Of a stretch of DNA of 64,000 nucleotides, positions 15,550-22,466 are shown one piece after another. The notes under the pieces were generated by a model. That model searched no databases, was not told the DNA's origin, and worked only from the letters and a program-made list of their open reading frames with translations. The DNA is from Nocardioidaceae bacterium SCSIO 66511 (GTDB lineage: Bacteria > Actinomycetota > Actinomycetes > Propionibacteriales > Nocardioidaceae), in assembly GCA_023100825.1 (NCBI GenBank), contig CP095846.1, positions 1,984,001-2,048,000 of the forward strand, in the 5' to 3' direction. The stretch's first letter is position 1; every line of letters starts with the position of its first letter. The translations under genes were made by a program, and so were the position numbers.

Positions 15550-16588
15550 GCGCAGCATCACCCAACGCACGTACGACACGGTCGCCGGTCTCAGCGCGGG
15601 CGATGCCGTGACGTGGTCGTCGTGGTGGCATCGCATGGCCAAACTCGGCCCGCGCCGGGCAGTACGTCTCGGTGAGGCGCGTGACCATGCGCGTGAGGCC
15701 GTGACGACCACCATTCCGACGCCGTACCTACATGCGTCGTCACCCGAACTGATCGACCCTGCGGGGCCGACCGACGACACCGAGTGGTTCGTGGTGGCCG
15801 TACGCCATCTGCTCGGGCAACGTCTCGACGGGACACCCACCGGCGAGCAGCACGGTGTCTGGGCAGAGCTCGCGGCGCTGCGGGCCGAGGGCGCCGCAGC
15901 GGTACGTGCCCGCATCGGTACGTCGATCGCGCTCGACAACCTGCAGCGAGGCGCGTACCCGCCCGTCAGCGGGCACGACAACCCGCACTATTTCGACGAC
16001 ATCGCATGCGTACGTGCCGTGGCGGCCGGTCTGTTGAGGCCGGGCGATGCGTCGGCGGCCGCTGGTCTCGCGGCGACCGATGCAGGGGTGACCCATGCAC
16101 TCGACGGCGTCTGGGGTGCGCGGGCCACCGCGGCTCTCGTCGCGTTGCTGGCCGCCGGAGGCGATCGTCAGGCGGCCGTCGACGCGGCTCTTCGCGAGCT
16201 ACCCGCCGAGAGTTGGATCGCGCACGTCGTGAGCGAATGCCTGTCGGTCGTCGAGCCGGCAGCGACTCCTGTCGACCTGGGTGCCAGGCTCGAACGCGAG
16301 GCAGTTGACCACGTCTACTCGTACGCGAACCAAGCGCCCGAGTCGCTCGGTCTCGTACTCGCGCATCTGAGCGTGGCCGACAGCTTCGATGCGATGCTGC
16401 TCGGTGCGCTCTGCCACCCACGGCACGCCGACGGGCTCGTACCACTCGCGGGAGCCGTTGCAGGTGCGGCGTTCGGCGGGCAGCGTCGCGACCTGCCGAG
16501 CCTCAAGGGCGTTTGCGTACGCGACCTCGACGGGGTCTCGCTCGACTCGGTCGTACACGAGATCATCGGCGGACAGGAGACGGTCTGA
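15533..16588 (+). CDS. ADP-ribosylglycohydrolase family protein, copy B (metal site partly lost)
   Basis: A 351-residue DraG-family protein overlapping copy A by 17 bases. The start is a GTG at 15533, or the in-frame GTG at 15542. The first motifs survive as SAGDAVTWSSWWH near residue 23 and Asp81-Asp82-Thr83 in PTDDTEWFV. However, the C-terminal metal motif, GRDADT in copy A, aligns here with HPRHADG, so one Asp has become His and the Thr has become Gly. The following helix LAGAVAGAAFGG is kept. It may be an inactive or regulatory subunit, or use altered chemistry. The intact reading frame and tight coupling argue against simple decay. Confidence 0.8.
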   Translation: MTGVAERSITQRTYDTVAGLSAGDAVTWSSWWHRMAKLGPRRAVRLGEARDHAREAVTTTIPTPYLHASSPELIDPAGPTDDTEWFVVAVRHLLGQRLDGTPTGEQHGVWAELAALRAEGAAAVRARIGTSIALDNLQRGAYPPVSGHDNPHYFDDIACVRAVAAGLLRPGDASAAAGLAATDAGVTHALDGVWGARATAALVALLAAGGDRQAAVDAALRELPAESWIAHVVSECLSVVEPAATPVDLGARLEREAVDHVYSYANQAPESLGLVLAHLSVADSFDAMLLGALCHPRHADGLVPLAGAVAGAAFGGQRRDLPSLKGVCVRDLDGVSLDSVVHEIIGGQETV

Positions 16589-17739
16589 TGAGTCTGCTCG
16601 ACAAGACGCTCGGATGCCTTGTCGGCGCCGCGGTCGGTGATGCGCTGGGTGGCGCCACCGAAGGCTGGACGCCGGCGCAGATCCGGGAGCGCTGGGGTGG
16701 TTGGGTTGAAGGCATCGTCCCGCCGTACTACGACGACTGGCGCACTGCGCGGCCGATTGCGCCGTACCACAAGGGTGATGGGCATGTCACCGACGACACG
16801 TTGATGACGCGACTGCTGATGGACGTGTACGCCGACAAGTCCGACCACCTCGACGCGTACGACGTCGCGGAGCGGTTGGTTCCGCGGATGATCTCCGAGC
16901 AGGTGTGGATTCCCGAGCTGGAACAGCACGCGCTGCCGCTGCAACGCGTCTTCCTTGCGGAGAAGTACATGGCGCTGCGCCTGCACTGGGGGCACGTCGA
17001 CCCACGCGAGGCCGGCATCGGCAACGCGGTCAACTGCGGCGCAGCGATGTACATCGCTCCCGTCGGTGTCGTCAACGCCGCCGACCCGGACTCCGCGTAC
17101 GCAGAGGCGATCGATATCGCAGGCGCACATCAAGCGTCGTACGGACGTGAGGCGGCCGGGGTGATGGCCGCGGCCGTCGCGTCGGCGATGGATCCGGACG
17201 CCACGGTCGACTCGGTGTACGACGCGGCGATCCGTCTCGCGCGCGACGGCACCCGCTCCGCGCTCGTAGCCGTGTGGGACGCGGCCGGAAGCGTCGGGAC
17301 CTGGGCTGAGGCGATCGAGTCCGGCGTACTGCGCGATGCGATGCGTCCGTACGACACGGTCGCCGATACGTACCGCGACCAGGGGCTCGGCGCGAGGCGG
17401 CCGAGCCGCGTGCACAGCATCGAGGAGCTCCCGCTCGCGTTCGGGTTCTTGCGTATCGCCAACGGCGACTGGCGGGAGACGGTTCTCGGAGGCGTGAACT
17501 ACGGGCGTGACTCCGACTCGATCGCGACGATGGGCGGTGCGATCGCGGGTGCACTAGGAGGTGAGTCGGCGGTACCGAGCGATCTCGCTTGCGCGGTCGC
17601 CGAAGCGAGTGGTCTCGACCTCGCCGGTCCGGCGCGTGAGCACGCCGCCGTCGCAGAGCGGATCCGGGTCGGCGACCACGAGCGACGCGTACGGATCGAG
17701 AAGTCGTACGGGCGGCTGCTTGACGGGCAGAGCCGATGA
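16588..17739 (+). CDS. ADP-ribosylglycohydrolase (DraG/ARH) family protein, copy C
   Basis: A 383-residue DraG-family protein. Its ATG shares one base with the stop of copy B (TGATG). Metal-binding motifs are complete: GAAVGDALGGATEGW at residues 13-27, Asp69-Asp70-Thr71 in VTDDTLMTRLLMD, and Asp308/Asp310 in GRDSDSIATMGGAIAGA. An insertion around residues 40-65 (WVEGIVPPYYDDWRTARPIA) distinguishes it from copy A and suggests different substrate recognition. Related standalone proteins of this length with a VEG-PPYYDDW segment are common in actinobacterial sugar operons. The stop overlaps the following kinase gene (ATGA). It is probably a cytoplasmic glycohydrolase acting in the same pathway as copy A. 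Confidence 0.87.
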   Translation: MSLLDKTLGCLVGAAVGDALGGATEGWTPAQIRERWGGWVEGIVPPYYDDWRTARPIAPYHKGDGHVTDDTLMTRLLMDVYADKSDHLDAYDVAERLVPRMISEQVWIPELEQHALPLQRVFLAEKYMALRLHWGHVDPREAGIGNAVNCGAAMYIAPVGVVNAADPDSAYAEAIDIAGAHQASYGREAAGVMAAAVASAMDPDATVDSVYDAAIRLARDGTRSALVAVWDAAGSVGTWAEAIESGVLRDAMRPYDTVADTYRDQGLGARRPSRVHSIEELPLAFGFLRIANGDWRETVLGGVNYGRDSDSIATMGGAIAGALGGESAVPSDLACAVAEASGLDLAGPAREHAAVAERIRVGDHERRVRIEKSYGRLLDGQSR

Positions 17740-18650
17740 GCCCGACCATCGCCGTCTTCGGCAGCGCGAACATGGACCACGTCGTACGGGTCGAGTCGGC
17801 ACCGCAACGCGGAGAGACGCTCACCGGCCGGTCGTACGACCAGCTGGTCGGCGGCAAAGGCGCCAACCAAGCACTTGCCGCGGCGCGTGCGGGAGCGGCC
17901 GTACGCATGGTCGGTGCCGTGGGCGATGACGCGGACGGCGCGGCAATCAGAGACGTGCTCCGAAGCGACGGCGTGGATACGAGTTCGCTCGACACTGTGC
18001 ACGTGTCGAGCGGTACCGCACACATCACCGTCGACGACCGAGGCGACAACTCGATCATCGTGGTGCCGGGAGCCAACGGCGAGGTGCGTACGCTCACCGA
18101 TTCGCACCGGCACGCGATCGCCGGATCAGACATGCTCCTTCTCCAGCTGGAACTGCCACTGGAGGCGGTCGTCGAGGCGGCGGCGTACGCCCGAAGCGTG
18201 GGCGTGCCGGTGATGCTGACGCCTGCGCCGGTGCTGCCGCTGACCGCAGCCCAGCTTGACGACGTCGACGTGCTGGTGCTCAACGAGCCCGAGTCAGCGG
18301 GTCTTTCGGGCGTAGCCGATCCGAGAAGGGCCGCCCGCGCCCTCGTCGAGATGGGCGTCGACGTCGTGGTCGTCACCCTGGGGGAGCGGGGATGCCTCTG
18401 TGTTGCGTCCGACGCTGACGAGGTGATCGAGGAATCGGCTCCGGCCGTCGAGGCGGTCGACACCACGGCTGCGGGCGACACGTTCGCGGGCTGTCTCGCG
18501 GTCGCCCTCGCGGAGGGTCGCGATCGCCGCGCAGCGCTGCTTTGGGCAGGTACGGCTGCGGCGCTGTCCGTACAGAGTTTCGGAGCATCGACGTCGATGC
18601 CCACCCGGGCGGCGATCGAGGCCGCCTTGGCAGAGAGGGGCGACGAATGA
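17736..18650 (+). CDS. PfkB-family carbohydrate kinase, ribokinase-like
   Basis: A 304-residue kinase. Motif 1 is VGGKGANQALAAARAGA (residues 34-50), which reads like ribokinase, and motif 2 is DTTAAGDTFAGCLAVALAEG with the catalytic Asp in AAGD. The N-terminal VFGSANMDHVVRV also matches ribokinases (GSxNxD). It overlaps its neighbours on both sides by ATGA. In this operon it would phosphorylate the furanose released by the DraG-family glycohydrolases, trapping it as a 5-phosphate for the pentose phosphate pathway. Specificity for ribose over another furanose or nucleoside is inference. Confidence 0.88.
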   Translation: MSPTIAVFGSANMDHVVRVESAPQRGETLTGRSYDQLVGGKGANQALAAARAGAAVRMVGAVGDDADGAAIRDVLRSDGVDTSSLDTVHVSSGTAHITVDDRGDNSIIVVPGANGEVRTLTDSHRHAIAGSDMLLLQLELPLEAVVEAAAYARSVGVPVMLTPAPVLPLTAAQLDDVDVLVLNEPESAGLSGVADPRRAARALVEMGVDVVVVTLGERGCLCVASDADEVIEESAPAVEAVDTTAAGDTFAGCLAVALAEGRDRRAALLWAGTAAALSVQSFGASTSMPTRAAIEAALAERGDE

Positions 18651-19837
18651 GCGACACCGCAATGCCGCTCGACGGGTTGCGCGTCATCGACGTGTCGACC
18701 CTGTTCGCCGGACCCCAGGCAGCCATGCACCTCGGCGACTTCGGCGCGGAGGTGATCAAGATCGAGCATCCCCGAATGCCCGACCCGGCGCGCGGGCACG
18801 GTGCGGCCAAGGACGGCCACAACCTTTGGTGGAAGACGATCGGGCGTAACAAGCGAACGATGACCTTGGACCTCGGCCGGGCCGAGGGGCAAGAGGTCTT
18901 CCGCCGCCTCGCGGACACAGCCGACGCGGTGATCGAGAACTTCCGACCCGACACCTTGGAACGCTGGCAGCTGGGCCCGGACCAGTTGCAGGAAACGAAT
19001 CCCGGGCTCGTCGTGGCCCGTCTCACCGGCTTCGGACAGATCGGTCCGTACCGACGCCGACCGGGCTTCGGCACCTTGGCCGAGGCGATGAGCGGATTCG
19101 CTGCTTTGACCGGTGAGCCGGACGGGCCGCCGACATTGCCGCCGTTCGGACTCGCCGACGGCATCGCGGGGCTCGCGACCGCCTACGCCGTGCTCACCGC
19201 GCTGCACGCGCGCCACTCGACCGGTCGTGGCCAGGTCGTCGACCTCGCGCTGATCGAACCGATCATGGCGATCCTGGGGCCGCAGGTGAGCCGTTGGGAC
19301 CAGCTCGGCACGGTCCAGCCCCGCAGAGGCAATCGATCGAGCGATAATGCGCCCCGCAACACGTACCGCACGGCAGACGGCAACTGGGTCGCGATCTCCA
19401 CAAGTGCGCAGAGCATCGCGGCGCGGGTCATGCACATCGTCGGTCGGCCGGATCTCGTCGATGAACCGTGGTTCGCTACGGGCAGTGGTCGGGTCGAGCA
19501 CGCCGACCTACTCGACTCGGTCGTCGGAGACTGGGTCGGTCAGCACACGCGCGACCAGGTCGTCGCGACGTTCGAGCGTGCGGAGGCGGCGATCGCACCG
19601 ATCTACGATGCGTCCGACATCGTCGAGGACCCGCAGTACGCCGCGCTCGGCACGATCCAGACGGTCGACGACCCGGATCTCGGCCCGCTCGCAATGCATA
19701 ACGTGCTCTTCCGGATGTCGGAGACACCGGGTGGTATTCGCTGGACCGGACGCGGACACGGAGCCGACACCGACGAGCTCCTCGAGGAGCTCGGCGTCGG
19801 TGATGTCGACGCCCTGCGTGAGCAGGGGATCGTATGA
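18647..19837 (+). CDS. Family III CoA-transferase (CaiB/BaiF type)
   Basis: A 396-residue CoA-transferase. The N-terminal pattern LRVIDVSTLFAGPQAAMHLG and DFGAEVIKIEHP is characteristic, and the catalytic Asp is expected at residue 171 in PPFGLADGIAGLA. Enzymes of this family move CoA from an acyl-CoA donor to a carboxylic acid such as formate/oxalate, carnitine, itaconate or citramalate. It overlaps the kinase gene and the CitE-like gene by ATGA. Placed after sugar-handling genes, it may activate the acid aglycone of the imported compound for cleavage by the next enzyme. This is inference from gene order; the acid is unknown. Confidence 0.9.
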   Translation: MSDTAMPLDGLRVIDVSTLFAGPQAAMHLGDFGAEVIKIEHPRMPDPARGHGAAKDGHNLWWKTIGRNKRTMTLDLGRAEGQEVFRRLADTADAVIENFRPDTLERWQLGPDQLQETNPGLVVARLTGFGQIGPYRRRPGFGTLAEAMSGFAALTGEPDGPPTLPPFGLADGIAGLATAYAVLTALHARHSTGRGQVVDLALIEPIMAILGPQVSRWDQLGTVQPRRGNRSSDNAPRNTYRTADGNWVAISTSAQSIAARVMHIVGRPDLVDEPWFATGSGRVEHADLLDSVVGDWVGQHTRDQVVATFERAEAAIAPIYDASDIVEDPQYAALGTIQTVDDPDLGPLAMHNVLFRMSETPGGIRWTGRGHGADTDELLEELGVGDVDALREQGIV

Positions 19838-20694
19838 CGCCCGCCGCGCGCGAGCTGGCGGTCACGTACCTCTACGTGCCTGCCGATCGGCCGGAGCGAG
19901 TGGCGAAGGCCTTCACGCTCGGCGCCGACGTCGTCATCATGGATCTCGAGGATGCCGTCGCCCCGGAAGCGAAGGTGGCTGCGCGCTCCGCGCTGCCGGC
20001 TCTGGTGAGCGCCCGCGGCGAGCAGCGGGTGCAGGTACGCGTCAACGCTGTCGACACCGAGTACGCTGCGGCCGACCTCGCCACGGTCGCCGGTCTCGAC
20101 ACCGACATCGAGGTACGCCTGCCCAAGGTCGAGTCGCCGCAGACGATCGACGAGGTACGCCGACTACTAGGAGGCGAACGCCCGATCCATGCGCTGGTGG
20201 AAACTGCGATCGGCATCGAGCAGGCCTTCGACATCGCGAGGTACGGGCCGCCTTTGGCATCGATCGGACTGGGCGAGGCCGATCTCCGCTCGGCCCTCGG
20301 CGTCTCCGACGACCGGGCGCTGGAGTGGGCGCGTGGGCGCATCGTGGTGGCCGCCGCGGCGGCCGGCCTACCGGCGCCGGCCCAGTCGCCGTACTTGAAC
20401 GTACGCGACCTCGTCGGCCTCAGTGAGTCGTCGCAGACCGGGCGTTCGCACGGGTTCGTGGGGCGTTGCGCCATCCATCCCGCGCAGCTGGCGCCGATCC
20501 GGGCGGCGTACCGTCCGGTCACTGAAGAGGTGGTGCGGGCGCAGGCGACACTCGACCGGCTGGCTCACGGCGCAGTAGACGTGCTCGACGACGGGAGCTT
20601 CATCGACCCCGCGATGGTCGGCGCTGCCCGCCGCGTACTGGACCTCGAACGACTCACTCGGGAGCCCGGCACTCGCTCGGGCTCGGCCAGCTAG
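19834..20694 (+). CDS. HpcH/HpaI aldolase / citrate lyase beta (CitE-like) protein
   Basis: A 286-residue TIM-barrel lyase of the CitE family. Mg and substrate contacts are visible in DVVIMDLEDAVAPEAK near residue 30, the arginine in VQVRVNA near 70, RLPKVESP near 95, and ALVETAIGIEQAF near 125, where the Glu is a metal ligand. Standalone CitE-like enzymes cleave or form malyl-CoA, citramalyl-CoA or hydroxymethylglutaryl-type CoA esters. It directly follows a family III CoA-transferase, so the pair could activate an acid as its CoA ester and then split it. It ends the ten-gene operon. The stop is followed after one base by repeat copy 2. Confidence 0.88.
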   Translation: MTPAARELAVTYLYVPADRPERVAKAFTLGADVVIMDLEDAVAPEAKVAARSALPALVSARGEQRVQVRVNAVDTEYAAADLATVAGLDTDIEVRLPKVESPQTIDEVRRLLGGERPIHALVETAIGIEQAFDIARYGPPLASIGLGEADLRSALGVSDDRALEWARGRIVVAAAAAGLPAPAQSPYLNVRDLVGLSESSQTGRSHGFVGRCAIHPAQLAPIRAAYRPVTEEVVRAQATLDRLAHGAVDVLDDGSFIDPAMVGAARRVLDLERLTREPGTRSGSAS

Positions 20695-20695
20695 C

Positions 20696-20830
20696 GTTCG
20701 GTTTCGGTGTCGCCACCGTACCGGTGGTCGCTGGCGTACCAACGGGCACGGCAACCTGCCACTTTGCATGGCGTCCCTGCCGTGCAGAGTGGAGTTTCAC
20801 CATGTTTACTTGGTAAAGCACCACCACCGA
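20696..20830 (+). repeat. Dispersed palindromic repeat, copy 2 (core only)
   Basis: A core of about 135 bases shared with three other loci. It contains the hairpin with arms CCACTTTGCATGG and CCGTGCAGAGTGG (13 pairs, two of them G-T), then TTTCACCATGTTTACTTGGTAAA and ACCACCACCGA. No long arms are present. It starts one base after the citE-like stop and lies between two convergent genes, where it may also work as a terminator. The remaining 31 bases to the next gene show nothing else apart from tandem CTAG at 20858-20865. Confidence 0.8.
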
Positions 20831-20861
20831 AGCGACCGGGAACCGACAGCGAAGCAGCTAG

Positions 20862-21329
20862 CTAGCGCTTGCGGTGCTCGGCCAGCATGTCGACGGACTT
20901 GGCGATCCTGCGCTCGCGGGTGGCCGCTGCCTTCGCGCCCTCGATCGACTCCACATGGAAGCGTTTGAGGCTGTACGAAAGGGTCTCGAAGAACGCCTCA
21001 GCCGTTGGGTTCCGAGCCAACGCCGCCGCAAAGTCGGCCGGAACGCTCACCTCGCGCGGGGTGGTATCGAGGGTGAGCGTCACATCGAGCTCGTCGTTGG
21101 CCGCCACACCCGCCGCCTCGCGGTTTGCTGCACTGACGCCGACCATGAAACGCCCGCCCATCGAGGCGACCGTGCTCCGGTACGTGTGGCCGTTGATGTT
21201 CACCTGCACTGGTGGTCGTTTGCCGCCGCCGAGTCTGTCCACGACATCGTCCGGTACCACGATCCCTGTTGCAGTCTTGCCCGACTGCTCGAGGACCGCC
21301 CGGAACTCGACGCTCGGCGATTCGCTCAT
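20862..21329 (-). CDS. YdeI/OmpD-associated-like protein with DUF1905 domain
   Basis: A 155-residue cytoplasmic protein. The N-terminal half is a DUF1905 beta-barrel-like domain (GKTATGIVVPDDVVDRLGGG, then VQVNINGHTYRSTVA and MGGRFMVGVSAANR). The C-terminal half (VPADFAAALARNPTAEAFFE, then LSYSLKRFHVESIEGAKAA) is the YdeI/OmpD-associated helical domain. The arrangement is common in actinobacteria; no biochemical role is established that I know of. I chose the ATG at 21329 because GAAGGAGC lies just upstream; an ATG 21 bases earlier is weaker. It converges with the citE-like gene across repeat copy 2. Confidence 0.78.
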   Translation of the reverse strand: MSESPSVEFRAVLEQSGKTATGIVVPDDVVDRLGGGKRPPVQVNINGHTYRSTVASMGGRFMVGVSAANREAAGVAANDELDVTLTLDTTPREVSVPADFAAALARNPTAEAFFETLSYSLKRFHVESIEGAKAAATRERRIAKSVDMLAEHRKR

Positions 21330-21464
21330 TGCGGCTCCTTCGCGCTCCATTCGGTTCTACCACAGCATGGCACCGGAGGTACGAACGCCGACGCCTCCGC
21401 TCCGAGCGATGCGGGTGGGATAGCGTGCGCTGCGGAGGGGGACCGACAGATTGCGAGACAACTG

Positions 21465-22418
21465 ATGGTCCTGAAGAAGAACTCGTACGCCGCTGCGGCC
21501 GCATTGGTGTCAGGTCTGCTGCTACCCGCGGGGGCAGCGCATGCCGATGCCGACGCACAGGTCGCCGCTCGAACTGCGCACCAGAAGGTCAGCCTGGTCA
21601 CCTACAACACCTGTCTCAACGACCGCTGTCGTGACGCATACGGGCTGAAGAGCCATGGCAAACGGTTGAGCAAGATCTGGAGCAACGTCGTCAACCGCAA
21701 GCGGGGCAAGAAGCGCGCCGATATCGTCGTCCTGCAGGAGACGGACTGGCGTGTCGTGGGAGCCGACGGCGAGAAGCTGGTCAAGGCGTTCCCCGGTTAC
21801 CGGATCGCTTCCAAGCGCGATGGCCGATGGATCCTGTACCGAACGGCGAAGCTGAAGAAATTCAATGACGGGTACGTCAATGTGGCGGGGCCGAGCAAGG
21901 AGGAGAAGGCATTTCCCTGGGCTCAGTTCGCGAGTCGTGCACATCCGAGCAACAAGGTCACAGTCGTCGACGTGCACTTCGCGTCACGTACGGACAAGCC
22001 CGCACAGGCGGGCGAGATCCGCAGGCTGAAGCAGGGACTGAGCGATGATCTTCCGCTCGGTTCGCGCACGGTGTTCGCGGGTGACTTCAACATCCTTGCC
22101 GGCGAGCCCAATGCCCGGCTGTTCAGATCGAGCTTTGCGAGGGCAGCCGGCGGGTTGACCGACCGTACGCCCAAGCGCAAGCGCACCAACACGCTGAAGC
22201 CCGCAGACGTACCGAAGATCCCGTACCGACCGAGTTCGGGCAAGCCCATCGACCATGTGTACGTCGGCGGCGGGCTCGACGTCATGCGCGGCGTGCGGTA
22301 CGGCGACGAGGGGGAGAAGCGAGTGACCAGCAAACGGGCCGAACGCAAGCGCTGGAACAAGCTCGTGCCCAAGCGGCGCTCGGACCACAACGCGGTGTAC
22401 GCGCTGCTGCGCTGGTGA
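21465..22418 (+). CDS. Secreted endonuclease/exonuclease/phosphatase family protein
   Basis: A 317-residue exported protein. A signal peptide covers about residues 1-27 (SYAAAAALVSGLLLPAGAAHA). The EEP-fold catalytic motifs occur in order: VTYNTC near residue 45, VVLQETDWR near 88, VVDVHFAS near 160, FAGDFNILAG near 200, IDHVYVGGG near 260, and a terminal RRSDHNAVYALL. This family cleaves phosphodiester bonds in DNA, RNA or phospholipids using Mg. An unusual density of Lys and Arg (KRGKKRAD, PKRKRTN, KRAERKRWNK) suggests affinity for nucleic acid or an anionic surface. A nuclease role is likely but not proved. It is followed by a strong bidirectional terminator. Confidence 0.85.
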   Translation: MVLKKNSYAAAAALVSGLLLPAGAAHADADAQVAARTAHQKVSLVTYNTCLNDRCRDAYGLKSHGKRLSKIWSNVVNRKRGKKRADIVVLQETDWRVVGADGEKLVKAFPGYRIASKRDGRWILYRTAKLKKFNDGYVNVAGPSKEEKAFPWAQFASRAHPSNKVTVVDVHFASRTDKPAQAGEIRRLKQGLSDDLPLGSRTVFAGDFNILAGEPNARLFRSSFARAAGGLTDRTPKRKRTNTLKPADVPKIPYRPSSGKPIDHVYVGGGLDVMRGVRYGDEGEKRVTSKRAERKRWNKLVPKRRSDHNAVYALLRW

Positions 22419-22428
22419 CAGACCGTCC

Positions 22429-22461
22429 GTCGGTGCGGCATACCGCCTATGCCGCACCGAC
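22429..22461. terminator. Bidirectional hairpin terminator
   Basis: GTCGGTGCGGCATA at 22429-22442 pairs perfectly with TATGCCGCACCGAC at 22448-22461 (14 bp) around the loop CCGCC. It lies between the convergent EEP nuclease gene and the GDPD gene, 10 bases from the first and 5 from the second. Confidence 0.75.
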
Positions 22462-22466
22462 ACGGC

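Noticed and set aside
17072-19501. Antisense open frame of 809 codons across the ribokinase and CoA-transferase genes
   Set aside because: Its translation is Arg/Ser/Pro-rich without motifs, and it lies opposite two genes with clear catalytic motifs and overlapping start and stop codons.
10303-20694. Possible recent horizontal transfer of the DraG operon
   Set aside because: Codon use, GC level and GTAC richness look the same as in the flanking genes, and no integrase, tRNA or att-like repeat borders it. The repeat copies at both ends are the only hint, and the same element occurs elsewhere in the window.
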